A stretch of DNA of 21,995 bases, taken from positions 1 to 21,995 of the forward strand of contig CAKOXX010000020.1 in the NCBI GenBank assembly GCA_934130405.1, given 5' to 3'. The first letter of the stretch is position 1. Each line of letters starts with the position of its first letter. The notes below the pieces were generated by a model that was given only the letters and a program-made list of their open reading frames with translations, searched no databases and was not told the origin of the DNA. The DNA is from an uncultured Bacilli bacterium. Lineage in GTDB: Bacteria > Bacillota_I > Bacilli_A > RF39 > UBA660. Made by a program: the position numbers and the translations under genes. Of the stretch, positions 1-7,530 are shown one piece after another.

Positions 1-1116
1 GTTGGAAAAGTTACTCCAAAAGGAATGGCTGAATTAACTAGTGAAGAAAAATTATTACATGCTATCTTTGGTGAAAAAACTCGTGAAGTTCGTGATACTT
101 CATTAAGAGTTCCACATGGTGGAGATGGTATTGTTCACGATATTAAGATTTATTCAAGAAAAGATAATGATGAATTACCAGCCGGTGTTTCTAAAGTAAT
201 TAGAGTATATATTATTCAAAAGAGAAAGATTCAAGTAGGAGACAAGATGTCTGGTCGTCATGGTAATAAGGGTGTTATTTCTCTTATTCTTCCACAAGAA
301 GATATGCCATATTTACCAGATGGTCGTCCAGTTGATATTATGCTTAACCCACAAGGTGTTCCATCTCGTATGAATTTAGGACAGATTCTAGAATTACATA
401 TGGGAATGGCTGCTAAGAAATTAGGTGAGTATGTAGCAACTCCAGTATTTGATGGAGCACATATTTCTGATATTGAAGAAATGATGGAAGAAGCTGGAAT
501 GGACAAAGATGGAAAAACAATTCTATATGATGGACGTTCTGGTGAACCGTTTGATAATCGTATTTCTGTAGGTATCATGTATATGATTAAATTACATCAT
601 ATGGTTGATGATAAACTACATGCTAGAAGTACTGGACCTTATTCATTAGTAACACAACAACCACTTGGAGGAAAAGCTCAGTTTGGTGGTCAACGTTTCG
701 GTGAAATGGAAGTTTGGGCATTGTATGCTTATGGTGCTGCTTATACATTACAAGAAATGATGACAGTTAAATCAGATGATGTAGTTGGTCGTGTTAGAGT
801 ATTTGAGTCAATCGTTAAAGGACAAGAAATTAACGAAGCAGGTATACCAGAATCATTTAGGGTATTAATGAAAGAATTCCAAGCTTTAGGACTTGATATT
901 TCAATCATTAATGATGAAGGAAAAGCTTTAGATTTAAAAGAAATAGAAGAAGCTGAAGAAATAGCTGAGGCTGAAGAATTAGATAGAGCAACAAGAGAAG
1001 CACTTCAAGATAATACAAAAGATATGGTAAAAGAAATTAAAGAAGAAATTACTGAAGAAGATTTAGATGATAGTGATTTAATAGAGGGGGATGACGAAGA
1101 TGATGGAAGTAAATAG
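1..1116 (+). CDS. rpoB: RNA polymerase beta subunit, C-terminal part (5' truncated by window)
   Basis: The reading frame is open from base 1, so this is the last 371 residues of RpoB, the beta subunit of core RNA polymerase, which forms one wall of the active-site cleft. Visible family hallmarks are VGKVTPKG at the very start, the GDKMSGRHGNKG segment that holds catalytic-centre lysines, LPQEDMPYLPDG, and the C-terminal clamp-anchoring part around GGKAQFGGQRFGEMEVWAL. The last 60 or so residues form an acidic, Glu/Asp-rich tail, a kind of tail also seen in other Bacilli RpoB proteins. The stop TAG lies inside the start of rpoC, so the two subunits are translationally coupled. Identity is certain; only the N-terminal part is missing because of the window edge. 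Confidence 0.98.
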   Translation, partial: VGKVTPKGMAELTSEEKLLHAIFGEKTREVRDTSLRVPHGGDGIVHDIKIYSRKDNDELPAGVSKVIRVYIIQKRKIQVGDKMSGRHGNKGVISLILPQEDMPYLPDGRPVDIMLNPQGVPSRMNLGQILELHMGMAAKKLGEYVATPVFDGAHISDIEEMMEEAGMDKDGKTILYDGRSGEPFDNRISVGIMYMIKLHHMVDDKLHARSTGPYSLVTQQPLGGKAQFGGQRFGEMEVWALYAYGAAYTLQEMMTVKSDDVVGRVRVFESIVKGQEINEAGIPESFRVLMKEFQALGLDISIINDEGKALDLKEIEEAEEIAEAEELDRATREALQDNTKDMVKEIKEEITEEDLDDSDLIEGDDEDDGSK

Positions 1117-4100
1117 ATTCGATGGAATTAAGATTGGTATTGCATCTCCAGAAAAGATAAGGGAATGGTCTCATGGCGAAGTTAAAAAGCCAGAGACTAT
1201 CAATTATCGTACTTTAAGACCAGAACGTGATGGACTTTTCTGTGAAAAGATTTTTGGACCTACTAAAGACTTTGAATGTGCTTGTGGAAAATATAAACGT
1301 GTTCGTTATAAAAATATTGTTTGTGACCGCTGTGGTGTAGAAGTTACTAAAGCTAAAGTAAGACGTGAGAGAATGGGACATATTGAACTTGCTAGTCCTG
1401 TTTCTCACATCTGGTTCTTTAAAGGTGTTCCATCTCGTATGGGATTAGTACTTGATATGAGTCCAAGAGACTTAGAAGAAGTATTATATTTCGTTAGTTA
1501 TGTTGTAATTGACAAGGGAAATGCTCCGCTTGAAAATAAACAAACATTATCTGAGAAAGAATACCGTGCTTACTATGAAAAATATGGTAATGGTTTCAAA
1601 GTAGGTATGGGTGCTGAAGCTATTAAAGCTTTATTGAAGAAAGTAGACTTAGAACATGATATCAATGTAATTAATAAAGAACTTGAAACTGCTCAAGGAC
1701 AAAAGAGAGTTCGTTTATTAAAGAGATTAGATGTTTTAAATGCCTTCTATCAATCAGGTCAAAAACCAGAATGGATGATTTTGGATTGTATTCCAGTTAT
1801 ACCACCTGAGTTACGTCCAATGATTCAATTAGATGGTGGAAGATTTGCTACTAGTGATTTAAATGATTTATATCGTCGTGTTATTAACCGTAATAACCGT
1901 CTAAAGAAATTAATCGATTTAGGAGCTCCTGGTATCATTATTCAAAATGAAAAGAGAATGCTTCAAGAAGCTGTTGATGCTTTATTTGACAATGGTCGTC
2001 GTGGTAGAAGTGTTACAGGTGCTGGAAATCGTCCTTTGAAATCACTTTCTAGTATGTTAAAAGGTAAACAAGGACGTTTTCGTCAAAACTTATTAGGTAA
2101 GCGTGTTGACTATTCTGGACGTTCAGTTATCGTTGTTGGTCCATCTTTAAAGATGTATCAATGTGGTATTCCAAAGGAAATGGCTCTAGAATTATTTAAA
2201 CCACATGTTATCAATGGTTTAGTAAGTAGAGATATTGCCCATAATATCAAAGCTGCTAAGAGATTAATTGAAAATCAAGATCCAGTAGTTTGGGATATTG
2301 TTGAAGATGTAATTAAAGAGCATCCTGTTTTATTAAACCGTGCTCCTACATTGCACCGTTTAGGAATTCAGGCTTTTGAACCAGTTTTAGTTGGTGGTAA
2401 AGCAATTAGATTACATCCATTAGTGTGTCCTGCTTTTAATGCTGATTTCGATGGTGACCAGATGGCTGTTCACGTACCATTATCAGAAGAAGCTCAAGCA
2501 GAAGCTAGATTATTAATGTTAGGTTCTAATAACATTCTTCACCCAAAAAGTGGAGACCCAATTGTTACACCAAGCCAGGATATGGTTTTAGGTAACTACT
2601 ATATTACAATGGAAAAAGCAGGAGAAGAAGGAGAAGGTCGTGTCTTTAAAGATTGTAATGAAGCTTTAATGGCTTATGAAAGACGTGAAATTACTCTTCA
2701 TACTCGTATTGTTATTCCTGTAGATTCATTTAAATATAAATTATTTACTGAAGCTCAAAAAGGTAAATACTTAGTAACTACTGCTGGTAAAATTAAGTTT
2801 AATGAAATCTTACCCGATTCATTCCCTTATATTAATGAACCAACAGATGAGAATATTCAAAATATTACTCCAAATAAGTATTTCTTACCACAAGGAGCTA
2901 ATATCAAAGAAGAAATTAGTAAAATGGACTTAGTTAAACCATTTGCTAAAGGAACTTTAGAAAAGATTATTGCTCAGGTATTCAAACGTTATAAGACTAC
3001 TGAAACTTCTGCAATGCTTGATAAAATGAAAGACTTAGGTTTCTATTACTCAACAATTGCAGGTATTACTGTTTCAATGTCAGATATTGCTACAAGTCGT
3101 CATAAACAAGAATTTGTTGATGAAGGACAAGCTATGGTTGATAAAATTAACAAACAATACTCTCGTGGTTTAATTACTGAAGAAGAACGCCATGAAAAAG
3201 TTATTGAAACTTGGTATGGTGTTAAAGATAAAGTTCAATCAGAACTTGAAGATATTTCTAAAGAACAAATTGATAATCCAATTTTCATGATGATGCATTC
3301 TAAAGCTCGTGGTAACATTTCAAACTTTACACAGGTTGCTGGTATGCGTGGTTTAATGCAAAAGCCAAATGGAGATCCAATTGAAATTCCTGTTCTTTCA
3401 AACTTTAAAGAAGGTCTTTCAGTATCTGAGTTCTTCTTATCTACTCACTCTGCTCGTAAGGGTGATGCTGATACAGCATTAAAGACAGCTGACTCTGGTT
3501 ATTTAACACGTCGTCTTGTTGATGTCAGTCAAGATATGATTGTACGTGAAGAAGACTGTGGAACAGAACAAGGAGTAGTAGCCCATGCCTTTATTAATGA
3601 AAAAACAGGTTCAGTTATTGAAAGTTTAAAAGATCGTATTGTTGGACGTTATGCTAGTAAGAAAGTAATAAATCCTAATACAAAAGAAGTAATAATTGAC
3701 CGTAATGAATTTATTACTGAAGCTCTTGCTGATAAAGTAGTAGCAGCTGGTGTAGAAGCAGTAGAAATTCGTACAATTTTAACATGTAATACTGAAAAAG
3801 GTGTATGTCAAAAATGTTATGGTCGTAACTTAGCAACTGGTAACTTAGTAGAAATCGGTGAAGCTATCGGTGTAATGGCAGCTCAATCTATTGGTGAACC
3901 AGGTACTCAGCTTACAATGCGTACATTCCATACTGGTGGTGTTGCCGGTGGAGAAGATATTACTCAAGGTCTTCCTCGTGTTCAAGAATTATTTGAAGCT
4001 AGAAATCCAAAAGGTAAAGCAACTATTGCAGAAATTGACGGTAAAGTTTCTAAAATTACTGAAGACCATGGTAAATTTAAAATTAGTATTACTAATAAAC

Positions 4101-4732
4101 TAGAAACTAAAGAACATGTTTCTAACTATGGAGCTAAATTAGCAGTAGAGAAAGGACAAGAAGTTCACTGTGGTGATAAACTAACCGAAGGAGCTATAAG
4201 TCCAAAAGAATTATTAGCTGTGACAGATCCAATTACAACACAAGAATATATTTTGAAAGAAGTTCAAAACACATATCGTTCTCAAGGTGTTGATATTTCT
4301 GATAAACATATCGAAGTAATTGCTCGCAGAATGATTAGTAAAATCCGTATTGTTGACGGTGGAGATACTAAATTCTTACCTGGTAGTCTTGTTAACTTCC
4401 GTGAATTTACTGAAGGAAATAAAGAAATTATCATTAGAGGTAAGAAACCAGCTACTGGTCGTCCTATCCTTTTAGGAATTACAAAAGCATCTCTTGAAAC
4501 TGATTCATTCTTATCAGCTGCATCATTCCAAGAAACAACTAGAATTTTAACTGATGCATCTATTCGTGGTAAGGTTGATAAACTAGAAGGTCTAAAGGAA
4601 AATGTTTTACTTGGTAAATTAATTCCTGCAGGTACTGGTTTAAAACATTATCGTGATGTATCATACAACTTAGAAAGTGACTTAATGGATGATGAACCAT
4701 TAGATCAATTAGAAGATGAAATTATGGAGTAG
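1100..4732 (+). CDS. rpoC: RNA polymerase beta' subunit
   Basis: This is RpoC, the beta' subunit carrying the catalytic magnesium site. The protein is 1210 residues, the length typical of Bacilli. The N-terminal zinc site uses Cys60, Cys62, Cys75 and Cys78; the catalytic NADFDGD loop has Asp449, Asp451 and Asp453; the second zinc site uses Cys820, Cys896, Cys903 and Cys906. Three in-frame ATGs occur at 1091, 1100 and 1103. I choose 1100: the GAGGGGG ribosome binding site at 1084-1090 touches the 1091 codon but lies 9 bases from 1100, and the start MMEVNRFDGIKIG then aligns without offset to the Bacillus RpoC start. It overlaps rpoB by 17 bases. No length anomaly or frameshift is seen. Confidence 0.98.
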   Translation: MMEVNRFDGIKIGIASPEKIREWSHGEVKKPETINYRTLRPERDGLFCEKIFGPTKDFECACGKYKRVRYKNIVCDRCGVEVTKAKVRRERMGHIELASPVSHIWFFKGVPSRMGLVLDMSPRDLEEVLYFVSYVVIDKGNAPLENKQTLSEKEYRAYYEKYGNGFKVGMGAEAIKALLKKVDLEHDINVINKELETAQGQKRVRLLKRLDVLNAFYQSGQKPEWMILDCIPVIPPELRPMIQLDGGRFATSDLNDLYRRVINRNNRLKKLIDLGAPGIIIQNEKRMLQEAVDALFDNGRRGRSVTGAGNRPLKSLSSMLKGKQGRFRQNLLGKRVDYSGRSVIVVGPSLKMYQCGIPKEMALELFKPHVINGLVSRDIAHNIKAAKRLIENQDPVVWDIVEDVIKEHPVLLNRAPTLHRLGIQAFEPVLVGGKAIRLHPLVCPAFNADFDGDQMAVHVPLSEEAQAEARLLMLGSNNILHPKSGDPIVTPSQDMVLGNYYITMEKAGEEGEGRVFKDCNEALMAYERREITLHTRIVIPVDSFKYKLFTEAQKGKYLVTTAGKIKFNEILPDSFPYINEPTDENIQNITPNKYFLPQGANIKEEISKMDLVKPFAKGTLEKIIAQVFKRYKTTETSAMLDKMKDLGFYYSTIAGITVSMSDIATSRHKQEFVDEGQAMVDKINKQYSRGLITEEERHEKVIETWYGVKDKVQSELEDISKEQIDNPIFMMMHSKARGNISNFTQVAGMRGLMQKPNGDPIEIPVLSNFKEGLSVSEFFLSTHSARKGDADTALKTADSGYLTRRLVDVSQDMIVREEDCGTEQGVVAHAFINEKTGSVIESLKDRIVGRYASKKVINPNTKEVIIDRNEFITEALADKVVAAGVEAVEIRTILTCNTEKGVCQKCYGRNLATGNLVEIGEAIGVMAAQSIGEPGTQLTMRTFHTGGVAGGEDITQGLPRVQELFEARNPKGKATIAEIDGKVSKITEDHGKFKISITNKLETKEHVSNYGAKLAVEKGQEVHCGDKLTEGAISPKELLAVTDPITTQEYILKEVQNTYRSQGVDISDKHIEVIARRMISKIRIVDGGDTKFLPGSLVNFREFTEGNKEIIIRGKKPATGRPILLGITKASLETDSFLSAASFQETTRILTDASIRGKVDKLEGLKENVLLGKLIPAGTGLKHYRDVSYNLESDLMDDEPLDQLEDEIME

Positions 4733-4755
4733 TTTTTACTACTCTTTTCTTTTTT
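4726..4755 (+). terminator. Rho-independent terminator of rpoBC
   Basis: A perfect 7-bp inverted repeat GAGTAGT / ACTACTC (4727-4733 and 4738-4744) with a TTTT loop is followed by TTTTCTTTTTT. The left arm contains the rpoC stop codon TAG (4730-4732). The stem is short but the T-tract is long. Confidence 0.8.
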
Positions 4756-4773
4756 GGTTTTTTGTGTTATCCT
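4745..4773 (+). promoter_or_regulatory. Extended -10 promoter for the polysaccharide deacetylase
   Basis: TG-T-TATCCT at 4765-4773 is an extended -10 element. TTTTCT, 17 bases upstream at 4745-4750, is a weak -35 that lies inside the T-tract of the rpoC terminator. The predicted start site near 4780 leaves a leader of only about 16 bases before the ATG. The motif recurs upstream of other genes here, which supports the call. Confidence 0.5.
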
Positions 4774-4795
4774 CTAGAAGAAGAGGTAAAAGTTT

Positions 4796-5542
4796 ATGAA
4801 ATATGTTAAAATATTGGTGTTATTGGGGCTAGTCCTTTCATTTTCAATTTTATTCTTATATAAAGATGAAAAAGTAGCCGTTTTAGGTTATCATTCATTC
4901 AGTGAGAATGTAGAAGAAGATATGTTTATCATGCCGATAAGTGAGTTTGAAGAACAATTAAAATACTTAAAGGAACATAATTATACAACGCTAAGTCTAG
5001 ATGAATTTTATGATTATTATAAAGGAAAAAAGAAAATACCAAGAAAAACTGTGTTAATAACAATGGATGATGGTTATCAATCTAATTATGACTTAGCTTT
5101 TCCATTATTAAAAAAATATAATATGAAAGCGACAGTTTTCTATATAGGTTCTAATGTTACTGGTGAAAATAAAAACTATATGAATCAAGAAACATTAGCT
5201 AAAATAAAAACAGAATATCCTAATATAGATATAGCATCGCATTCTTATGCCCTTCACTATGATAAATCAATTGATAAAGGGACCAAATATATTAAAGATG
5301 ATTTTGAAAAAATGAGTGAAGTAATAAATACTAAATATTTTGCTTATCCATATGGACATTATAATAATGACATAATTAAAGTACTAAAAGAAGAAAAATA
5401 TAAAATGGCTTTTACATTTGGACCAGATAAAGAGCATAGAAAAGCAAGTCGTAAAGATAATATCTATAAAATACCACGACTTAATATAACAAATGGAATG
5501 CCACTATGGAAGTTTTCTTTAAGATTAATTAGTCCTTATTAA
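4796..5542 (+). CDS. Membrane-anchored polysaccharide deacetylase (NodB/CE4 family, IcaB/PgaB-like)
   Basis: A 248-residue protein with an N-terminal hydrophobic segment (about residues 3-22) and no clear signal peptidase site, so probably an anchored exoenzyme. The rest is a NodB homology domain that removes acetyl groups from N-acetylglucosamine polymers. Seen directly: LGYHSF (His33), the metal/base motif TMDDGY with Asp91 and Asp92 (Met replaces the usual Phe), the second motif SHSYALH (His149, His154), whose spacing resembles IcaB/PgaB more than peptidoglycan deacetylases, and FAYPYG at 182-187. The substrate could be poly-N-acetylglucosamine or peptidoglycan; no ica-type glycosyltransferase is adjacent. 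It is a single gene flanked by its own promoter and a likely terminator, with AGAGGT 8 bases before the ATG. Confidence 0.85.
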   Translation: MKYVKILVLLGLVLSFSILFLYKDEKVAVLGYHSFSENVEEDMFIMPISEFEEQLKYLKEHNYTTLSLDEFYDYYKGKKKIPRKTVLITMDDGYQSNYDLAFPLLKKYNMKATVFYIGSNVTGENKNYMNQETLAKIKTEYPNIDIASHSYALHYDKSIDKGTKYIKDDFEKMSEVINTKYFAYPYGHYNNDIIKVLKEEKYKMAFTFGPDKEHRKASRKDNIYKIPRLNITNGMPLWKFSLRLISPY

Positions 5543-5547
5543 AATGT

Positions 5548-5585
5548 GAAAAAGTGTCAACAGAAATTTTGATACCTTTTCTTTT
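5548..5585 (+). terminator. Probable terminator after the deacetylase gene
   Basis: GTGTCAA (5554-5560) pairs with TTGATAC (5569-5575) through one G-U pair; after one A/C mismatch, GAAAA (5548-5552) pairs with TTTTC (5577-5581). The T-tract that follows is short (TTTTG), so this may be a weak terminator or partly a protein-binding palindrome. Confidence 0.45.
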
Positions 5586-5605
5586 GAAATAATATTTGTT
5601 AGAAT
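5577..5605 (+). promoter_or_regulatory. Extended -10 promoter for the NT5C-like gene
   Basis: TG-T-TAGAAT at 5597-5605 with TTTTCT exactly 17 bases upstream (5577-5582). The same -35-like hexamer and spacer occur at the deacetylase promoter. The -35 element overlaps the right arm of the preceding hairpin. Confidence 0.5.
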
Positions 5606-5630
5606 AAAAGAAGAATAAGAGGGTGTTAAT

Positions 5631-6233
5631 ATGCGTATAGGTGTAGATGTAGATGGAGTTTTAAATGATGTAGCCGAATGGCACTTTGCTTATGGCTCTA
5701 AATTTTGTGTAGAACATAATATTAATCGTGGTTTTAACCCGACAGGTTATTATATGGAAGATCAATTCTATTTTACTGCTGAAGAAAATAAAGAATTCTG
5801 GAGACAATATATTTTTGATTTACTATTAGCTATTCCTCCACGTCCTTTTGCTACAGAAGTAATTCATAGATTAAGACAAGATGGACATGAGATATTTATT
5901 TTAACAGCAAGAGATAATCAATATTTAACTAATCAATATAACGGAATGAGTGATTTCTACGTAAAACATTGGTTAAATAAATATAATATTGAATATGATG
6001 GAATAATAACGGGTACTACTAATAAAAAAGAAAAGTGTATAAATGGACGCTTTGATTTAATGGTAGAAGATAAAAAAACTAATGTTGATATGATTAGTAA
6101 AATTATACCTGTCTTCGTTTTTGATGCTCCTTATAATCAAACTTGTAGTGGAACCAACGTGATAAGAGTTTATTCTTGGTATCAAGTATATCAAGAAATA
6201 ACAGAAAAGTTTGCTCCAGTTGAAATAATTTAG
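5631..6233 (+). CDS. NT5C-like HAD-superfamily nucleotidase
   Basis: A 200-residue HAD-fold phosphohydrolase resembling the deoxyribonucleotidase family NT5C (PF06941), which removes 5' phosphates from nucleotides. Motif I is DVDGV with nucleophile Asp6 and acid/base Asp8; motif II is LTARD with Thr92; motif III lysine is probably within KKEK (132-135); motif IV is VEDKKTN with Glu146 and Asp147 as metal ligands. It looks cytosolic, with no signal peptide. The AGAGGGTG ribosome binding site lies 5-7 bases upstream of the ATG. Its stop TAG runs straight into the AGGAGG of the next small gene, so the two are co-translated. The true substrate is unproven; HAD families change substrate readily. 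Confidence 0.75.
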   Translation: MRIGVDVDGVLNDVAEWHFAYGSKFCVEHNINRGFNPTGYYMEDQFYFTAEENKEFWRQYIFDLLLAIPPRPFATEVIHRLRQDGHEIFILTARDNQYLTNQYNGMSDFYVKHWLNKYNIEYDGIITGTTNKKEKCINGRFDLMVEDKKTNVDMISKIIPVFVFDAPYNQTCSGTNVIRVYSWYQVYQEITEKFAPVEII

Positions 6234-6243
6234 GAGGTTTCAA

Positions 6244-6408
6244 ATGAAATTAAATAATAAAGGATTTGGAATGGGAACTTTAATTTTCTTTATTTGTTTA
6301 TTCTTTGTGATACTAATTGCTATTACTTATGTAGCTTATACTAATGGGATAGATAAAAAAGATGAAAATAGAGTTGTACCGGAAATAAAAGAACAAATTA
6401 ATGATTAA
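6244..6408 (+). CDS. Small single-span membrane protein, 54 residues, unknown function
   Basis: ATG at 6244 is preceded by a perfect AGGAGG at 6232-6237, 6 bases away, that overlaps the stop of the nucleotidase gene. The protein begins MKLNNKGFGMG, continues as a hydrophobic span (about residues 11-32) and ends in a charged tail rich in Lys, Asp and Glu. The NNKGF start followed by a hydrophobic helix recalls type IV prepilin leader peptides (cleavage after Gly7), but Glu5 of the mature helix is replaced by Thr. The strong ribosome binding site and hydrophobic pattern argue that it is real. It may instead be a simple N-in membrane peptide. No function can be assigned. Confidence 0.7.
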   Translation: MKLNNKGFGMGTLIFFICLFFVILIAITYVAYTNGIDKKDENRVVPEIKEQIND

Positions 6409-6452
6409 AAAAAGAAATTTAGTAGACATTAATAGTGGAAAGGGAAATGAAA

Positions 6453-7454
6453 ATGAGAGTAGCAATTAATGGTTTTGGAAGAATAGGAAGACTTATATTT
6501 AGAATAATGGACCAAGATAGTGACTTTGAAATAGTTGCTATTAATGACTTAACAGATGCTGAACAATTAGCTTATTTATTAAAATATGATACGGCACATC
6601 GTCCTTACAGAAAAGAAGAAATATCATTTGAAGGAGATATGCTTGTTGTTGGTGATAAAAAAATTAAAGTACTTAGTGAGAAAGACCCAGCATTATTACC
6701 TTGGAAAGAATTAAATGTTGATTTAGTTTATGAATGTACAGGATTATTTACATCAGAAGAAAAAACGAAAGCTCATATAGAAGCAGGAGCTAAAAAAGTA
6801 GTTATTTCTGCTCCAGCTAAAGGAAATGTAAAAACAGTTGTTTATAACGTAAATCATGACATCTTAACTAAAGAAGATAAAATAATATCAGCAGCAAGTT
6901 GTACTACTAACTGTTTAGCACCAGTATTAAATGTTATTGACAAGGAATTTGGAATAACAAGTGGTTATATGACAACAGTTCATGCTTATACTAATGACCA
7001 AGCAAATTTAGATGTTGCTCATAAAAAAGGTATTTATGCAAGACGTGGTCGTGCTAGTGCTGCTAATATAGTTCCAACTAGTACGGGAGCAGCTAGTGCA
7101 ATTGGAAAAGTAATTCCTTCTCTTGATGGTAAGTTATCTGGTATGGCGATGCGTGTTCCTGTAATAACTGGTTCAGTTGTTGATTTAGTTTTAAAATTAA
7201 AAAGAGAAGTAACAAAAGAGGAAATTAATGAAGTATTAAAAAATAATCAGAACGAAACTTTAGGTTATACAACTGACCCAATTGTTTCAAGTGATGTAAT
7301 TGGAATGAGTTATGGTTCCTTAGTAGATGGTTTATTAACTTCTATCAATAAAACTGAAGATGGTGAATTAGTTAAAATAATCGCTTGGTACGATAATGAG
7401 ATGAGTTATTCATATCAAATGGTTAGATGTGCTAAATATTTCTTAAGTTTATAA
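6453..7454 (+). CDS. gap: Glyceraldehyde-3-phosphate dehydrogenase (glycolytic, NAD-type)
   Basis: A 333-residue GAPDH that converts glyceraldehyde 3-phosphate to 1,3-bisphosphoglycerate. It shows the Rossmann motif INGFGRIGR at 5-13, the catalytic Cys150 in SCTTNC, His177 in TVHAYT, and the C-terminal WYDNEMSYSYQM. The acidic residue in AINDLTD (Asp32) favours NAD over NADP. In-frame starts exist at GTG 6435 and ATG 6447, but the GGAAAGGG ribosome binding site (6437-6444) lies 8 bases before ATG 6453, and MRVAINGFG is the normal family start. No clear promoter is seen in the 44 bases upstream, so it is probably transcribed with the two preceding genes. A terminator follows. Confidence 0.97.
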   Translation: MRVAINGFGRIGRLIFRIMDQDSDFEIVAINDLTDAEQLAYLLKYDTAHRPYRKEEISFEGDMLVVGDKKIKVLSEKDPALLPWKELNVDLVYECTGLFTSEEKTKAHIEAGAKKVVISAPAKGNVKTVVYNVNHDILTKEDKIISAASCTTNCLAPVLNVIDKEFGITSGYMTTVHAYTNDQANLDVAHKKGIYARRGRASAANIVPTSTGAASAIGKVIPSLDGKLSGMAMRVPVITGSVVDLVLKLKREVTKEEINEVLKNNQNETLGYTTDPIVSSDVIGMSYGSLVDGLLTSINKTEDGELVKIIAWYDNEMSYSYQMVRCAKYFLSL

Positions 7455-7460
7455 TTTTTG

Positions 7461-7489
7461 AAGAAAAGCTGGTCTTTTCTTTTTTTCTT
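7461..7489 (+). terminator. Terminator after gap
   Basis: A perfect 8-bp stem AAGAAAAG (7461-7468) / CTTTTCTT (7474-7481) with loop CTGGT and a following T-run. The stem is A/T-rich, so it is probably weak and may allow read-through into pgk. Confidence 0.65.
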
Positions 7490-7508
7490 GTTTAAAAAAT
7501 GTTATACT
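7480..7508 (+). promoter_or_regulatory. Extended -10 promoter for the pgk operon
   Basis: TG-T-TATACT at 7500-7508 is a near-consensus extended -10. The -35 position 17 bases upstream is only T-tract (TTTTTT, 7480-7485) of the gap terminator. The predicted start near 7515 gives a leader of about 16 bases. Confidence 0.6.
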
Positions 7509-7530
7509 GTCCTTAGGGTGAGTTGGCAAT

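Noticed and set aside
258..578. Minus-strand open frames inside rpoB, rpoC, the polymerase and ribosomal genes
   Set aside because: They mirror strongly conserved plus-strand genes, have no ribosome binding sites, and look like frame shadows.
3891..4103. 70-codon plus-strand frame inside rpoC
   Set aside because: It lies wholly within conserved rpoC sequence in another frame with no ribosome binding site.
6435..6452. GTG start extending GAPDH by six residues
   Set aside because: The ribosome binding site GGAAAGGG overlaps this extension and fits ATG 6453; homologues begin at MRVAINGFG or similar.
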